From the NCBI GenBank assembly GCA_019925105.1, contig JAHGAU010000001.1, positions 620,001-684,000 on the forward strand: DNA of 64,000 bases, in the 5' to 3' direction. Numbering within the stretch: position 1 is the first letter of the stretch; each line of letters starts with the position of its first letter. Below are positions 1 to 10,287 of this stretch, in pieces. The translations under genes were made by a program, and so were the position numbers. The notes under the pieces were generated by a model. The model searched no databases, had not been told where the DNA came from, and saw nothing but the letters and a program-made list of their open reading frames with translations. The stretch comes from Niebla homalea (Eukaryota > Ascomycota > Lecanoromycetes > Lecanorales > Ramalinaceae).

Positions 1-1636
1 TCTGGAGGCAGCTCTATCTTTTGCCATAGATATCAAGCCAGGAGTAGGAATTTGCAACAATGCATCATTGAAGATATCTCTTAGTGGGGATGGCAACTCC
101 AGCATCGACTGGAACAGGAGCGAGATGTGGGTTTTGGGAGAATCGTGATTCTCGAATTGCTTTCTCCGATCGACTGACATGGCGGCGGTGTCATGATTTC
201 CCACCTCAAGTAACTCCAGGATGGTCTGAGGAAGCTGTGAGCCACAGAATTTTTGGAAGGAATCCGCGATTGGCTGCATATTGATCTCTCGCGCGCGACA
301 GCGTTCCATCAGTGTTTTGATGATGATAGTTCGAGATCGCTTGATTAGGATGTCCAATTTGTCAATGATGTATCGCATGGCTGTCTGCAGGTCATCCTTG
401 CCGAGTCGCTCAATGACCTTGACGACGACAAACACAGCAGTCTCATTCCTTGCAACGATACCAATTCTTTCACCAAGGAGGTTTCTGTACATGGCTTTGA
501 AAGACTTACCGGGAGAATGTGTTATGATTACTTCGAGTAATCGAGAGCCTACCGGATCATACAGTAATTGCTCAAAGAAGGCGGCACTTTCAGTGCCTTC
601 CACGAGTGGATCGTCCGGCAGCAATTTGCAAAAGAGTGAATGTGGATCTTTTGCAACCTGCTTTCCTGATCTCGTAAGCTCTAGTTCTACCATAATTTGC
701 ATTACCGGATTGGCAACGGGCTGTGTGGACAGAGCTCGGAGAGCGTTTGTATCAAGATCGGTCATGCCCACACGGATAATCTCGTCCACAGCATTTGAGA
801 ACGATGTTGGCACAAAGCGGCTCTTATCAGTCTTCGGAGGGTTAGCTGGGGTCTGAGGAACAGAGACACGTTCCTTCTTCTTGCTTTGCAGAGTGCTCCT
901 CGTCCTAGAGGTCTCGAGCGGCATTCCTGATAAGATTGCCAGCAATACACGAAGCGGGTGGGAGGCAAATCTGTCAGAAACTAAGAAGCCCAACTGAGGC
1001 TTGATCTCGCTGACAAGATTCAAGAACATGCTCTCCATCGAAGGCGATGACTCCTTCTCGAGTGAGGCTTCCTCACTAGTGATCAGAGCCGCTCCAAGGA
1101 ACAAAGCTTCGCAGCAGTGAGACGCAAAGCGATGTTGTATGAGATTGAGAAAACTGTCTGCAGTCAGCGATGTATATGAAACATTTACCATGTTGTAGGA
1201 CATACTGTCCGCTGAATTTCTGGAAGATGGCCTTCAATTGCGCTGGGGTCGACAGCAAAATCAATCTCTCCATGATTCTTGAACAAGATTGACTGTTAGC
1301 AATTTTCAGCTCCTTCCCATCAGCCTCTTTGAAGACATTTGCCAGGAACAAGTCTCTCTCCTCGGAGTCATTGAATTGATTCAATTCGATTAGTGAATCG
1401 GCACTTTTGAAATATTCTTGCTCTTGTTCGTCTAGTAGTCCATAGAATGGAAGATCTTGACCAATGTAATCAGATTTGTCGAGTTCCTGGTGATAATCTT
1501 TGGGATGTCCATGATCCACGATGATTTCGACGTCTTCATCGAAATCTTGTCGCTTGCTTCCTAACCAGGACTCTGCTTCGTCGCGTTTCCTCTTCTTTTC
1601 TTCTCGCCGACCACGCTGCTTCTTTTCCTGAGGCAT
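1..1636 (-). CDS. NOP9: Nop9, nucleolar pumilio-repeat protein (3' part beyond left edge)
   Basis: Nop9 is an RNA-binding PUF-like protein of the nucleolus needed for 18S rRNA maturation (family knowledge). The gene starts at ATG 1636. Exon 1 is 1636-1206, followed by a 52-nt intron 1205-1154 (GTATGT...ACAG). Exon 2 runs open from 1153 to the window edge, so roughly the first 528 residues are present and the C-terminus is missing. The N-terminus is very basic (RGRREEKKRKR), as usual for Nop9. It is followed by the family block around LLDEQEQEYFKSAD and ELKIANSQSCSRIMERL, and by repeated pumilio-type helices such as HRFASHCCEAL and DRFASHPLRVLL. The intron splits the FSG-x-FLNLIQHRFASHC repeat, and removing it restores the motif. 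It is divergent from APC1 across a 338-bp promoter. Confidence 0.93.
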
Positions 1637-1974
1637 ACCTGACTGGATTTCTACTTAAGCAAGCCTGAATATTCCGATATCTTGTACGTGGCAGAAGCTT
1701 CTCTGATTTATATTCTTGACATTCAATGTGGCTTCGACGCTATGCAAAACACTGCTCGCCAACAAGGCAGATGTTACGTCATGTGGTGGGGCCTAGTACA
1801 CGCCAAGTTTGTCAATGAGATTTGAAATTCGAAATTGCAATGATTGTAATCCGTAAACACCAGCATTTTCTAGGTGTCGGATTCTACGGCAACACCTTGG
1901 TCGGTGATTCTCTTAGACTAATTATGCTCGAATAGCGAGGTCAGTGATGCAGATACCGCTGGAGACGGTAGGTC
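1637..1974. promoter_or_regulatory. Divergent intergenic region NOP9 / APC1
   Basis: These 338 bp separate two genes read away from each other and must hold both core promoters and 5' UTRs. No recognisable TATA box or other strong motif was seen, and no coding potential was found. Confidence 0.5.
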
Positions 1975-4900
1975 ATGGCCTCTGTTCAATCACTGGGCGT
2001 CCACAAACCATCTGCGTTGCCATTTCTCGTGTCAGAAGATATACTTCCATGCAATCCCCTGGAAAGCGCATATCGATGGCAAACCTTTTCGGTGAAAAGC
2101 TCCGGCGGTGAACATATCGAGGAGGAACTTTTGACTACAGATTTTTGCGTTGTCTGGTCCAGGGCTGGAATTGTCGAACGCATCTTCCGCTTTGATATCG
2201 AGAAGGAGCCGATCACACAGGCTACCTTTACCCACTTTGCTTCGCCAAATAATGGGCAGGAGGACAGCGATAAGGAGAAGTTCCATGAGGACGACCCTCC
2301 AGCATTCACCGCGCCTGCAGACCTCCAGGTCAGGAAGGTCAGGACTAAGGGCAAAGACACGCGACAGCGCAATGAGGGTCTGAACCCAAAGCAAGCTGGT
2401 GGCACTATCAAAGCAACACCGAATCACTCACCAAGATTAAGCCGAGCTCTTGTCATCGTTCTCAAATCACAGGCTCACATCTACTTCCTTTCCCAGACCA
2501 ATCACGTGGTTCATTTACCACTTGAGGTTGAATCAATCTTTCCGTTATATTATGGAATCCTCTTCCAGCGCAAACCCCTGGCTCAGGGACCAGAGCCGAC
2601 TCCAATCATACCAGCACCTCCCCAAAACACATTTGCCCATTCTCAGTCTAGTAATGCAGCTCCGAACACAAGTTTTCCAAGTTCGCACTCAGCTTTGCCA
2701 TCAGGTGCCCCTGAAAATTTGGACTCCGAATTGGCATCCTTGTTAGAAAAGTTGCAATCAAAGCCAGCAAAGTCCAAGGCTCAAGACTCGCGACAGGTCT
2801 TCTGCCTCTTGGATCCTTCAACGGAAGTTGGCGGAGTAGTTACAAGTCAGGACCCAAAGTCCACTTCTCAACCTTTCAGCCATCTCAGCCCTGGGGATAG
2901 GTTCTTGTATGTATCACCACACAGCGAAATTGATCGACAAGATGAGCATGGGCTCCAGAGCAATCCGCTCATCCTTGCAGTGACAGCGAATGAAGAAGAG
3001 AATAACATTAGCCTCCACGCCCTGACGTACCTGAATCAAAACTCGGAAACCGGAAGCAAATCTCGTGCCTCAAAGAAATTTGGACGCACCAGCTCCCGTA
3101 GGCGTAGTTCCTTTGCGAGCCGTTTGAGCACTGGAGCAACAACCCCAGTGGCAAGGACTTTCCGCCAGGTAAGCGCTGATCCGGCTCTTGAAGACTCGAG
3201 ATCCAAGGAGCAAGAAGGTCTCTTCGAATCCATCTTCGATGCCCCAGGAGCTTCCACGAAGACCTCGAGACGAGTCAGTTCCCTACTCGCTAGGTCAGAC
3301 CTGGCTAGCAATCAAGATGGAGCCATCTTTGGTGATCTCACATCTGATCGGCACGCCAAAAGCGGCCGTCGCGAGCCTTCCTTCGGCACTCGCATATCTC
3401 AGATGAGCCATGATCAAGGGTCGGTGGGCTTTCACGGAAAGTCTAAGCATCTCTATGACATCCGGTCAAGTCTTGACTCTGTCACCCTACAAGAGCAGCG
3501 TCCTAGCGAAGTGTTCGACCATCTGGATGATATCCACGACATCAAAGCATTGGATAACCCCGGACCCATCTTTCCCGGTCAGGGCCTCAGACCAGACATC
3601 ATGCTCCAGAAGCTCTTCGGCATTTCGCACAGCACGAAAGGCCTATCAGTTCCTTCGGCATCTACGGACCTAGCTGCGTTACAAACCTTTGTATTGCATG
3701 CACCCGGCCCTGATCTAGCTGATGCGTCCGGTGCTAGTGTCCTCATTGTGTGCGTCATGGATCGTAAGCTCGCAGAACTTATCATCTTCCAAATCAAAGC
3801 AACTCCCTCCAGGCGAGCGCAAAGAGTTTATGCAATAGGATCTCCCAATGCCGAAAATTATCATTTCAAGATCAGCGCCAATCGGCGTTCAGGCGTTGTA
3901 GACGCCCTCAAAATCAGCGATGGAACCATTGAACGAATTTTGGTACTGGACAAAAGTGGGAATTCATTGACTTTGCAAGCGCCGTGGACGGCCCTCTGCA
4001 AGATCGACCTTCCTAACCCATTGATCTTTTATGATCGGTATTCTACACACCAGGGTGAATCTCCGAAGCAAAGACGAGAGGGGGGTCTGAAGCGAGTCAT
4101 CAGCGAAGGAGCAAAGGGACTATCGCTCTTGGAGCATTCCACACTTTTGGGCCGAGTAGATGTCGTGGATCTGAGAGGGACAAGACATCGTATTGAGATA
4201 CAGCTTCAACCTTCTGATACTCTTGTCTCTCGCATGGTGAGGTCATGCCAAGCTGTGCTGCCTGCCTCTGATGCTTATGGTGAGTCGATGCTTCGGCACT
4301 GGTGGGACGTCATGCACTGGCTATCAGACCGGGATCATGAGAAGGCGAATAAGGAATGGACAGCAATTGTCATTGTGCTATTCTCGATGGCACTCAACTT
4401 CATCAATGATCGCCCGATGGAGACTACTGCTAGACAGAAGAGACGCAAAGGTGGCCTGCTGAGGTCAAGCAGCGGCGCAAATACAAACCTTGATAGCTGG
4501 GATGAGATGATGAGAATCGAAAGCGGCCCCAGCTCCACCGTACCTGCATGGATGGATACTCAACCTTGGAAGTGGATGAGAAATGAGAAAACGACAACGC
4601 CACTCTCTTCACAGGGATCAAAGTCGTCAATGAGGGAATCTGAGACACGGGCGGTGCCCATGCCGAGTGGCAATTCGAAAATCCAGGAAGTTATCTCGCT
4701 TGCCCGGGAATTCTTAAAGGCTCCTCAAGGGCAAGCAGCTGTCGGTGATCAAGGGTACTCGGCAATTGCGACATCACGAGATCCAGAGCTACGTCGGACT
4801 GCCTTGGCATCTATTCTTGTCACATTACATCTGTTGCGAGAGGAGCTCAAATTAGACATCCTGTCTGCGCGGTATGTCCACCAATTAACACCAATCCTTG

Positions 4901-7875
4901 CGCAACTTGGGACATGGCTTCGCTGGGCAGACTGGTCCTGCCATGACGGTAGCTTCTACATGTTGGAGAGTGCTGACATGCAATCGTGGATCTTTGACGA
5001 ATCGACAATAGCAGGACTTACCATACCAGCCGAGCCGTTCCCACCTCCATCGATACTGATGTTTGTTGAGTCGAAGACCTCTCATGAAACGATTTCAGCG
5101 TTTCCGACTCTCATCGATGTTGTCGGCGCCCCAGACAACGAGAGCGAGGTTTTGCGACGTCATGGTAATGCAATATTATCCAGCCTCACCCCTAGGACCT
5201 ATCTCATCACCTCTTTACTCAATGACAGTGATATGCAGCCAATGCACGCTCGAGTAGCTCAAATGGCAAAGTTGGGCGCCAAACTGTCCTTGCTAGAGAC
5301 CTTGCCGGAAGGGGTTGCAGCACCCTTCCGCATGGCAATGGCTGCTTGCCAAACTGAACCCTCCGTGGCTTGGAATTCTCAGCTTCTCAGATTCGTCGGC
5401 AGGGACGACCTTGCCACGTTCGCGAGCACGCATCCTAGGAGCAAGAAGCGCGGACGTGTGTTAGGCTCTGCATCATCACAAACAGTCCGTGATGTCCAAA
5501 CAATCTGTAACCAGGCATTGGAGGTCGAGAGTGTTGGGGTGTACGACGGATCTGCAGAAATTGACAGGCAATCAATCACCCGGCTGCTCTTCAAGCAGGA
5601 CCAGAGATTTGCCGAAGCAGCGAAACTGGTTCATCCTCTGCACTATCCCATAGCTCAATGCGATACGGAACCAGGCTGGTCAGAAGCAGATTTGCTAGAG
5701 GCTCAACAAGAAGTAGCAAAAGTTGTAGCGATGAGGACACTTTCAGTCTCTCTGGGACGTGGCTTACTCTTCTACAATGCCCGCCTGCCGTTGCTCACTG
5801 AGAAGATACCAGTCCATGGGTTCACGCTCAGCTGCGTGATGAAACCCACAGATACGACAGTCACGGCAGACCGTGCCATCTTTACAGAAGAGAAGGTATC
5901 GTGGGCATTCTTTCATGCTGGGGTTGAAGCAGGTCTCAGTATATCGAGGGATGCGCAAGGAATTGATTCTTCGTGGATATTCTTCAACAAACCGCGCGAC
6001 CTCACCAACAGACATGCCGGCTTTCTCTTAGCTTTAGGTCTCAATGGCCATCTCAAGTCGATGCCGAAATGGGTCACGTTCAAGTATTTGACGCCGAAGC
6101 ATGACATGACGTCTATTGGCTTACTTCTGGGGCTTTCTGCCACGTACCTGGGTACTATGAATACTCAAATCTTGCGCCTTCTTTCCGTTCACCTGACTTG
6201 TATGTTGCCCCTTGGCGCAGCCGAATTGAATCTATCGCCACTCACGCAGACCTGCGGCATGATGGGAATTGGACTACTGTATTGCAATACTCAGCATCGG
6301 CGGATGTCGGAGGTTGTGTTGTCGGAGATGCAAAAAGTCGACATTGAGGACAGCTCCAATCCTGTGGATCCGTTGAGAGACGAGGGTTATCGCCTGGCCG
6401 CTGGGTTTGCGCTAGGATATATCAATCTTGGAATAGGCAGGGATATGAAAGGACTTCGTGATATGCATATCACCGAGAGGCTCTTGAACTTGGCCATCTC
6501 AACACAGAGACTCAGCGAATCTTATATTGCGGACAAGGCCACGGCTGGAGCGACATTAGCAATTGCGCTCATCTTCATGAAGACTGATGATGAGACACTG
6601 GCGAGAAAGATTGACATTCCGGACACAGTCCATCAATTCGACTACGTTCGCCCTGATCAGTTCCTCCTTCGTACACTTGCTAAGCAGCTGATAATGTGGA
6701 GCAATATTCGTCCTGAGCATGAGTGGATGGCGTCTCAGATGCCGTCAGTTTTTCGACACAAGGCTGTCTCGAACATCAGATACCTTACAAGTGAAGACCT
6801 GCCTTTCTTCAATATCTTAGCTGCATTGTGCCTGAGCATTGGCTTGCGCTACTCGGGAACTGGAAATTTGGTAGTACGCGATGTACTCTGCAGTTACCTC
6901 GACAACTTCATCCGCATCTGCCGGCTATCGGCCCTGAATTATGATCAAAAATTAGCCCGCATCACGGTCCGCAACTGTCAAGACGTAGTGGCCTTATCAG
7001 CCGCCTGCGTAATGGCCGGCACAGGGGACCTTATCGTCCTCCGACGACTTCGCCTCCTCCACGGCCGCAACGACCCAGAAACCCCCTTCGGTAGCCACCT
7101 CGCCACCCACTTCGCCATCGGCGCACTCTTCGTTGGGGGCGGCACCTGTACCTTTGGCACCTCCAACATCGCCATTGCCTCCCTGCTCTGCGCCTTTTAC
7201 CCGTTGTTTCCGGCCTCGGTCTTGGACAACAAATCCCACCTCCAAGCCTTCCGCCACTTCTGGGTCCTTGCCATCGAGCGCCGCTGCCTCATCCCTCGTG
7301 ACATTGATACGATGCGTCCGCTCTCCGTGCCCATAGTCGTCACCACCCAACCCTCCGACGGCGGTCCTGCCGCCACCCAACGCCTGACAGCGCCCTGCCT
7401 CCTTCCCACCCTCTCCACAGTCTCAAAGATTCACATCACGTCAGACCCGGAGTACTGGCCCATCACCCTCGACTTCGCCTCCGCCGACCCGTCCGCGCAC
7501 CTGGCCGCTTTCAATCGCCACCAATCCGTCTTCCTCAAACGCCGCACCGCCTACGACGCCGCCGCCTCCGCCGCATCAGTCTTCAGCACGACCATGCAGG
7601 CCCTCAACGATTCTCAAACCGCGCAGCAGATCCAGATCGACCCCTTTGACTGGCTGTTCACCCTCCCCTGCTTCAGCGGCCTGGATCGCGCGGAGAGAGC
7701 GCTCCTCTTACCGCCGAGTGGTGGCGCGGAGGTGGCCGGCGTCCGGGGCACGGTGGTGGATGATCGGTTGATGGTTGAGACGGGGACGTTGGGGCAGGGT
7801 AGGAGTGAACGGCTGTGGAATCTCAGGCTGCTGTTGAAGTGGGCGGAAGTGGTTGAGGGGAGGGGGAGGAGATGA
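1975..7875 (+). CDS. APC1: Anaphase-promoting complex subunit 1 (APC1/BimE)
   Basis: This is the large scaffold subunit of the APC/C ubiquitin ligase, which drives the metaphase-anaphase transition (known as BimE in Aspergillus). It is a single uninterrupted frame of 1,966 codons starting MASVQSLGVHKP, the usual length for filamentous-fungal APC1. The N-terminal half is a beta-propeller-like region broken by Ser-rich low-complexity segments (about residues 350-480), a common site of phospho-regulation in this subunit. The C-terminal half carries proteasome/cyclosome (PC) repeats, clearest from about residue 1,380 (GLLLGLSATYLGTMN, then SVHLTCMLPLGAAELNLSP and the glycine-rich MMGIGLLYCNTQHRR). 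The last 100 codons are G/C-rich and the extreme C-terminus is poorly conserved. No introns are required. Confidence 0.95.
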   Translation: MASVQSLGVHKPSALPFLVSEDILPCNPLESAYRWQTFSVKSSGGEHIEEELLTTDFCVVWSRAGIVERIFRFDIEKEPITQATFTHFASPNNGQEDSDKEKFHEDDPPAFTAPADLQVRKVRTKGKDTRQRNEGLNPKQAGGTIKATPNHSPRLSRALVIVLKSQAHIYFLSQTNHVVHLPLEVESIFPLYYGILFQRKPLAQGPEPTPIIPAPPQNTFAHSQSSNAAPNTSFPSSHSALPSGAPENLDSELASLLEKLQSKPAKSKAQDSRQVFCLLDPSTEVGGVVTSQDPKSTSQPFSHLSPGDRFLYVSPHSEIDRQDEHGLQSNPLILAVTANEEENNISLHALTYLNQNSETGSKSRASKKFGRTSSRRRSSFASRLSTGATTPVARTFRQVSADPALEDSRSKEQEGLFESIFDAPGASTKTSRRVSSLLARSDLASNQDGAIFGDLTSDRHAKSGRREPSFGTRISQMSHDQGSVGFHGKSKHLYDIRSSLDSVTLQEQRPSEVFDHLDDIHDIKALDNPGPIFPGQGLRPDIMLQKLFGISHSTKGLSVPSASTDLAALQTFVLHAPGPDLADASGASVLIVCVMDRKLAELIIFQIKATPSRRAQRVYAIGSPNAENYHFKISANRRSGVVDALKISDGTIERILVLDKSGNSLTLQAPWTALCKIDLPNPLIFYDRYSTHQGESPKQRREGGLKRVISEGAKGLSLLEHSTLLGRVDVVDLRGTRHRIEIQLQPSDTLVSRMVRSCQAVLPASDAYGESMLRHWWDVMHWLSDRDHEKANKEWTAIVIVLFSMALNFINDRPMETTARQKRRKGGLLRSSSGANTNLDSWDEMMRIESGPSSTVPAWMDTQPWKWMRNEKTTTPLSSQGSKSSMRESETRAVPMPSGNSKIQEVISLAREFLKAPQGQAAVGDQGYSAIATSRDPELRRTALASILVTLHLLREELKLDILSARYVHQLTPILAQLGTWLRWADWSCHDGSFYMLESADMQSWIFDESTIAGLTIPAEPFPPPSILMFVESKTSHETISAFPTLIDVVGAPDNESEVLRRHGNAILSSLTPRTYLITSLLNDSDMQPMHARVAQMAKLGAKLSLLETLPEGVAAPFRMAMAACQTEPSVAWNSQLLRFVGRDDLATFASTHPRSKKRGRVLGSASSQTVRDVQTICNQALEVESVGVYDGSAEIDRQSITRLLFKQDQRFAEAAKLVHPLHYPIAQCDTEPGWSEADLLEAQQEVAKVVAMRTLSVSLGRGLLFYNARLPLLTEKIPVHGFTLSCVMKPTDTTVTADRAIFTEEKVSWAFFHAGVEAGLSISRDAQGIDSSWIFFNKPRDLTNRHAGFLLALGLNGHLKSMPKWVTFKYLTPKHDMTSIGLLLGLSATYLGTMNTQILRLLSVHLTCMLPLGAAELNLSPLTQTCGMMGIGLLYCNTQHRRMSEVVLSEMQKVDIEDSSNPVDPLRDEGYRLAAGFALGYINLGIGRDMKGLRDMHITERLLNLAISTQRLSESYIADKATAGATLAIALIFMKTDDETLARKIDIPDTVHQFDYVRPDQFLLRTLAKQLIMWSNIRPEHEWMASQMPSVFRHKAVSNIRYLTSEDLPFFNILAALCLSIGLRYSGTGNLVVRDVLCSYLDNFIRICRLSALNYDQKLARITVRNCQDVVALSAACVMAGTGDLIVLRRLRLLHGRNDPETPFGSHLATHFAIGALFVGGGTCTFGTSNIAIASLLCAFYPLFPASVLDNKSHLQAFRHFWVLAIERRCLIPRDIDTMRPLSVPIVVTTQPSDGGPAATQRLTAPCLLPTLSTVSKIHITSDPEYWPITLDFASADPSAHLAAFNRHQSVFLKRRTAYDAAASAASVFSTTMQALNDSQTAQQIQIDPFDWLFTLPCFSGLDRAERALLLPPSGGAEVAGVRGTVVDDRLMVETGTLGQGRSERLWNLRLLLKWAEVVEGRGRR

Positions 7876-8138
7876 GGTGGTGGAAGGGGAGGTAGTGGAG
7901 GGGTTGAGGGCGAGGTTGGGGGTTTGGAGGAGGGAAGGGACGGTAGAGAGTCGCAGATGAAGATGTTGGGGACCCGTACGGTGTTTATTAATGTTATAAC
8001 TTGAATCGATTAGTTTGGCACTTTGAGTCCGCGTGATAACGAGGCTATTTTACAAACATACTTCCTCCCCCCCCCTCCCATCCGCCCGCCCCATTTGTAC
8101 AGGATTCGCGGGAATTTTCTTCTTTCTCTTTCCCCTAT

Positions 8139-9886
8139 TCATCTGATCCTTCGCTTCTGCTCCCCCTTCGACCCTGAGTTGAACAGGCCCAAGAGATTCC
8201 TCATTTCCGGCTTGAACGGCCAGCGATCCCACTCCACCGCCAACCGCCACATCATCCTCGGCGTCAAGAACCTCAACCTCACATCCTCCAGACACCTCCG
8301 CCCCCCGTGCCTGATGTCCCTGAACTCCTCGATCTTCGGCACCAGCGCCTCATACCCCCCGGGGATGATCTGCTTCAGGAACTGCAGGTTCGTCGGCCCC
8401 TGCTGGGACGTCATCGCCTGGACCAGCAAGTCATAATAAAGATGTTGGTTCCCCACGAGGGGAAGTACATCTTTCGGCTCTTTGGCTTGGAGGTCCACGA
8501 GCGCGAGTTTTTTGTTCGGGGTGAATTCGGATTCCGATGCCGTGAGAGGCTCGTAGGCGCGGCGGTCCCACATCAGCAAGGGGCCCGGGCCCATGTGCAT
8601 GGCGTGCCGGTCGTCGGAGAGGTAGTAGAAGCGGCGCCATTTCTTCGGGGGCCATCTGGCCAGGGTTTCGTGGATCGTCGCGGCGCGGGCGTCGAGTTCC
8701 TCGTGGATTTCCTGGCGGCGGGCCGGCGTGAGGGAGGGGTCGTGGGATTGCAGGTCCAGCGCGTCCATGGCTTCTTGTTCGTCGGCGAGTTCGAGGGCGG
8801 GGATGACTTCCTTGGTGTCCTGGGTCCTCCATCGGCGGAGGTAGCGGAGGCGGTCATATTCGGGGGTGGGTACCTCGTCGGGGATATGTCTGCCCGGGTG
8901 GGAGGCCTTCAAGGGAGCGGGAGGGTGTCCGACGTATTGGGAGAGTTTGCCGGCTTCGAAGCTGGCTTCGAGATCGCGGAGCTCTTCGTGCCAGTAGCGC
9001 GAGATGACCTGGTCCCGCTCCTGGGCTTCCTCGAGGGGTGTGTCTTCTCGATTGGGTGGGGTGTAGATGTCGTTGGCTTTCATGCGCTGGCGTGCCATCT
9101 TGCTGCTCGCGATGATGAGGCTTTGTTCCCGCTGAGCGCGTCTTTCGGATTCGCCGAAACCGACGACTTCGTTGACGTGGCAGTATGCTTCGAGATAGAA
9201 AGCGAGCTTCCGGCGGGAATCGACGGTGCGCGGCAGGATGGGTTTCTTGTCTTCATCTTTGCACCATAGTAGCATGCGAGTTGGACCGCGAGCGTGAAAA
9301 TCGGTCTGCTTCTTTGTGTGTAGGGCAAAATCCATTGAGTTGGCTATGTGGAGTGGGAATTTGCTGCCGCTCACCGTCCTTGTGTCAGAACCGGAGGCAT
9401 TGACGATGTGGAGGGTGGCATGATTGGAAAGGTCATGGGGGCCCGGTATCAAACCCTCTGCCTCATATTGCTCTGGGGGTATGGGTCTGGAGTCAGACAA
9501 TTCCCTGTGATGGTAACGGGAACCGGGGGCGTCCAAGAGTGGCTGCAGGTAGGGCGCATGGTTCTTCCAGTGCGATTGGAGTAGGATATGATTCTTTGGT
9601 TTGAGGAAGTCGTGGATCTTGGTGGAGAATAGACCCGACCCAGGATTTTGATCGATGATGGTACCACCAATGTAGGGTGTCAGCGATGGGGCAAGGCGCT
9701 TTATAATGTCATCTGAGCGAGTCTGTCAGTCCAAGGTTGCCAACACCACCAAGGTTCGGAATGGCCTTGCAAGGAATAATATATACCACACAGACTTGGG
9801 CTTGTCACGCTGACTGATGAATGCGATCCACGAAAGGTCGGCGGACCTAGTCTTTTGATCAGGGACGCCTGGGCCGAGTGAGTCAT
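8139..9886 (-). CDS. Mtf1-like mitochondrial transcription factor (rRNA dimethylase fold)
   Basis: Exon 1 is 9886-9787, a 74-nt intron occupies 9786-9713 (GTATAT...TCAG) and exon 2 is 9712-8139, giving 557 aa. Joining the exons produces SVTSPSLC-DDIIKRLAP, then the SAM-fold motif I equivalent TIIDQNPGSGLFSTKIHD and a beta-2 segment HILLQSHWK. The acidic residue that normally ends beta-2 in methylases and an NPPF/Y catalytic motif are not visible. This points to the mitochondrial transcription factor B branch (Mtf1-like, partner of mitochondrial RNA polymerase) rather than an active rRNA dimethylase. A TAG lies in frame directly before ATG 9886. An upstream open stretch (about 10132-9932) ends at a good GTATGT donor and could be a further 5' exon joined at AG|ATG, so the true N-terminus is uncertain. 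The gene is convergent with APC1. Confidence 0.72.
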
Positions 9887-10287
9887 CTATTGACTGCATT
9901 GACTGAAGACAAGAAAATGGGTATTACATACTTGACCAGCTTGAGGTTGGAGAATGTTCTGGCCAAAGTCCGAAGGCTTAGTCCCGAAAAAAGAGTAGCT
10001 TGTCAAGCTTGTGACGACAGACTCTTTTTGACTCTCTTTGATTCTCTTCTTCACCACCTCTATACCTAGATTCATGACAAAACTTGCGCTTTCATGGTGC
10101 CGGCAGGCGAATGGCATAGCGAGCCATAACATTCGCGCATTCTAGCTCCTCCACCCCCACCACTCCTTCTGATTCAACAGTCCGACAGCTTGCGCCTGAG
10201 ATTGCAGTTTCCGCATCTAGGCCACAGCGATCTACTCCACCATCCTTTCTAGAGCTTTCACACCACGTCCTGCCACTCATCAAAGTT
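9887..10287. promoter_or_regulatory. Divergent region Mtf1-like / AMSH-type gene
   Basis: This 401-bp region lies between two divergent start codons. On the minus strand it contains an open stretch of about 80 codons ending at a GTATGT donor, followed by a possible 45-nt intron. It may be a 5' UTR or an N-terminal exon of the Mtf1-like gene. Nothing else was recognised. Confidence 0.4.

Noticed and set aside
8307..9269. Long (320-codon) plus-strand open frame
   Set aside because: It lies antisense to the Mtf1-like gene, in G/C-rich coding DNA where the opposite strand is often open; its composition is not protein-like and no motif is present.
9932..10000. FGQNIL motif suggesting a Dim1/KsgA dimethylase N-terminus
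   Set aside because: The downstream sequence does not continue like Dim1, and the adjacent gene matches the Mtf1-like branch; at most a 5' exon of that gene.
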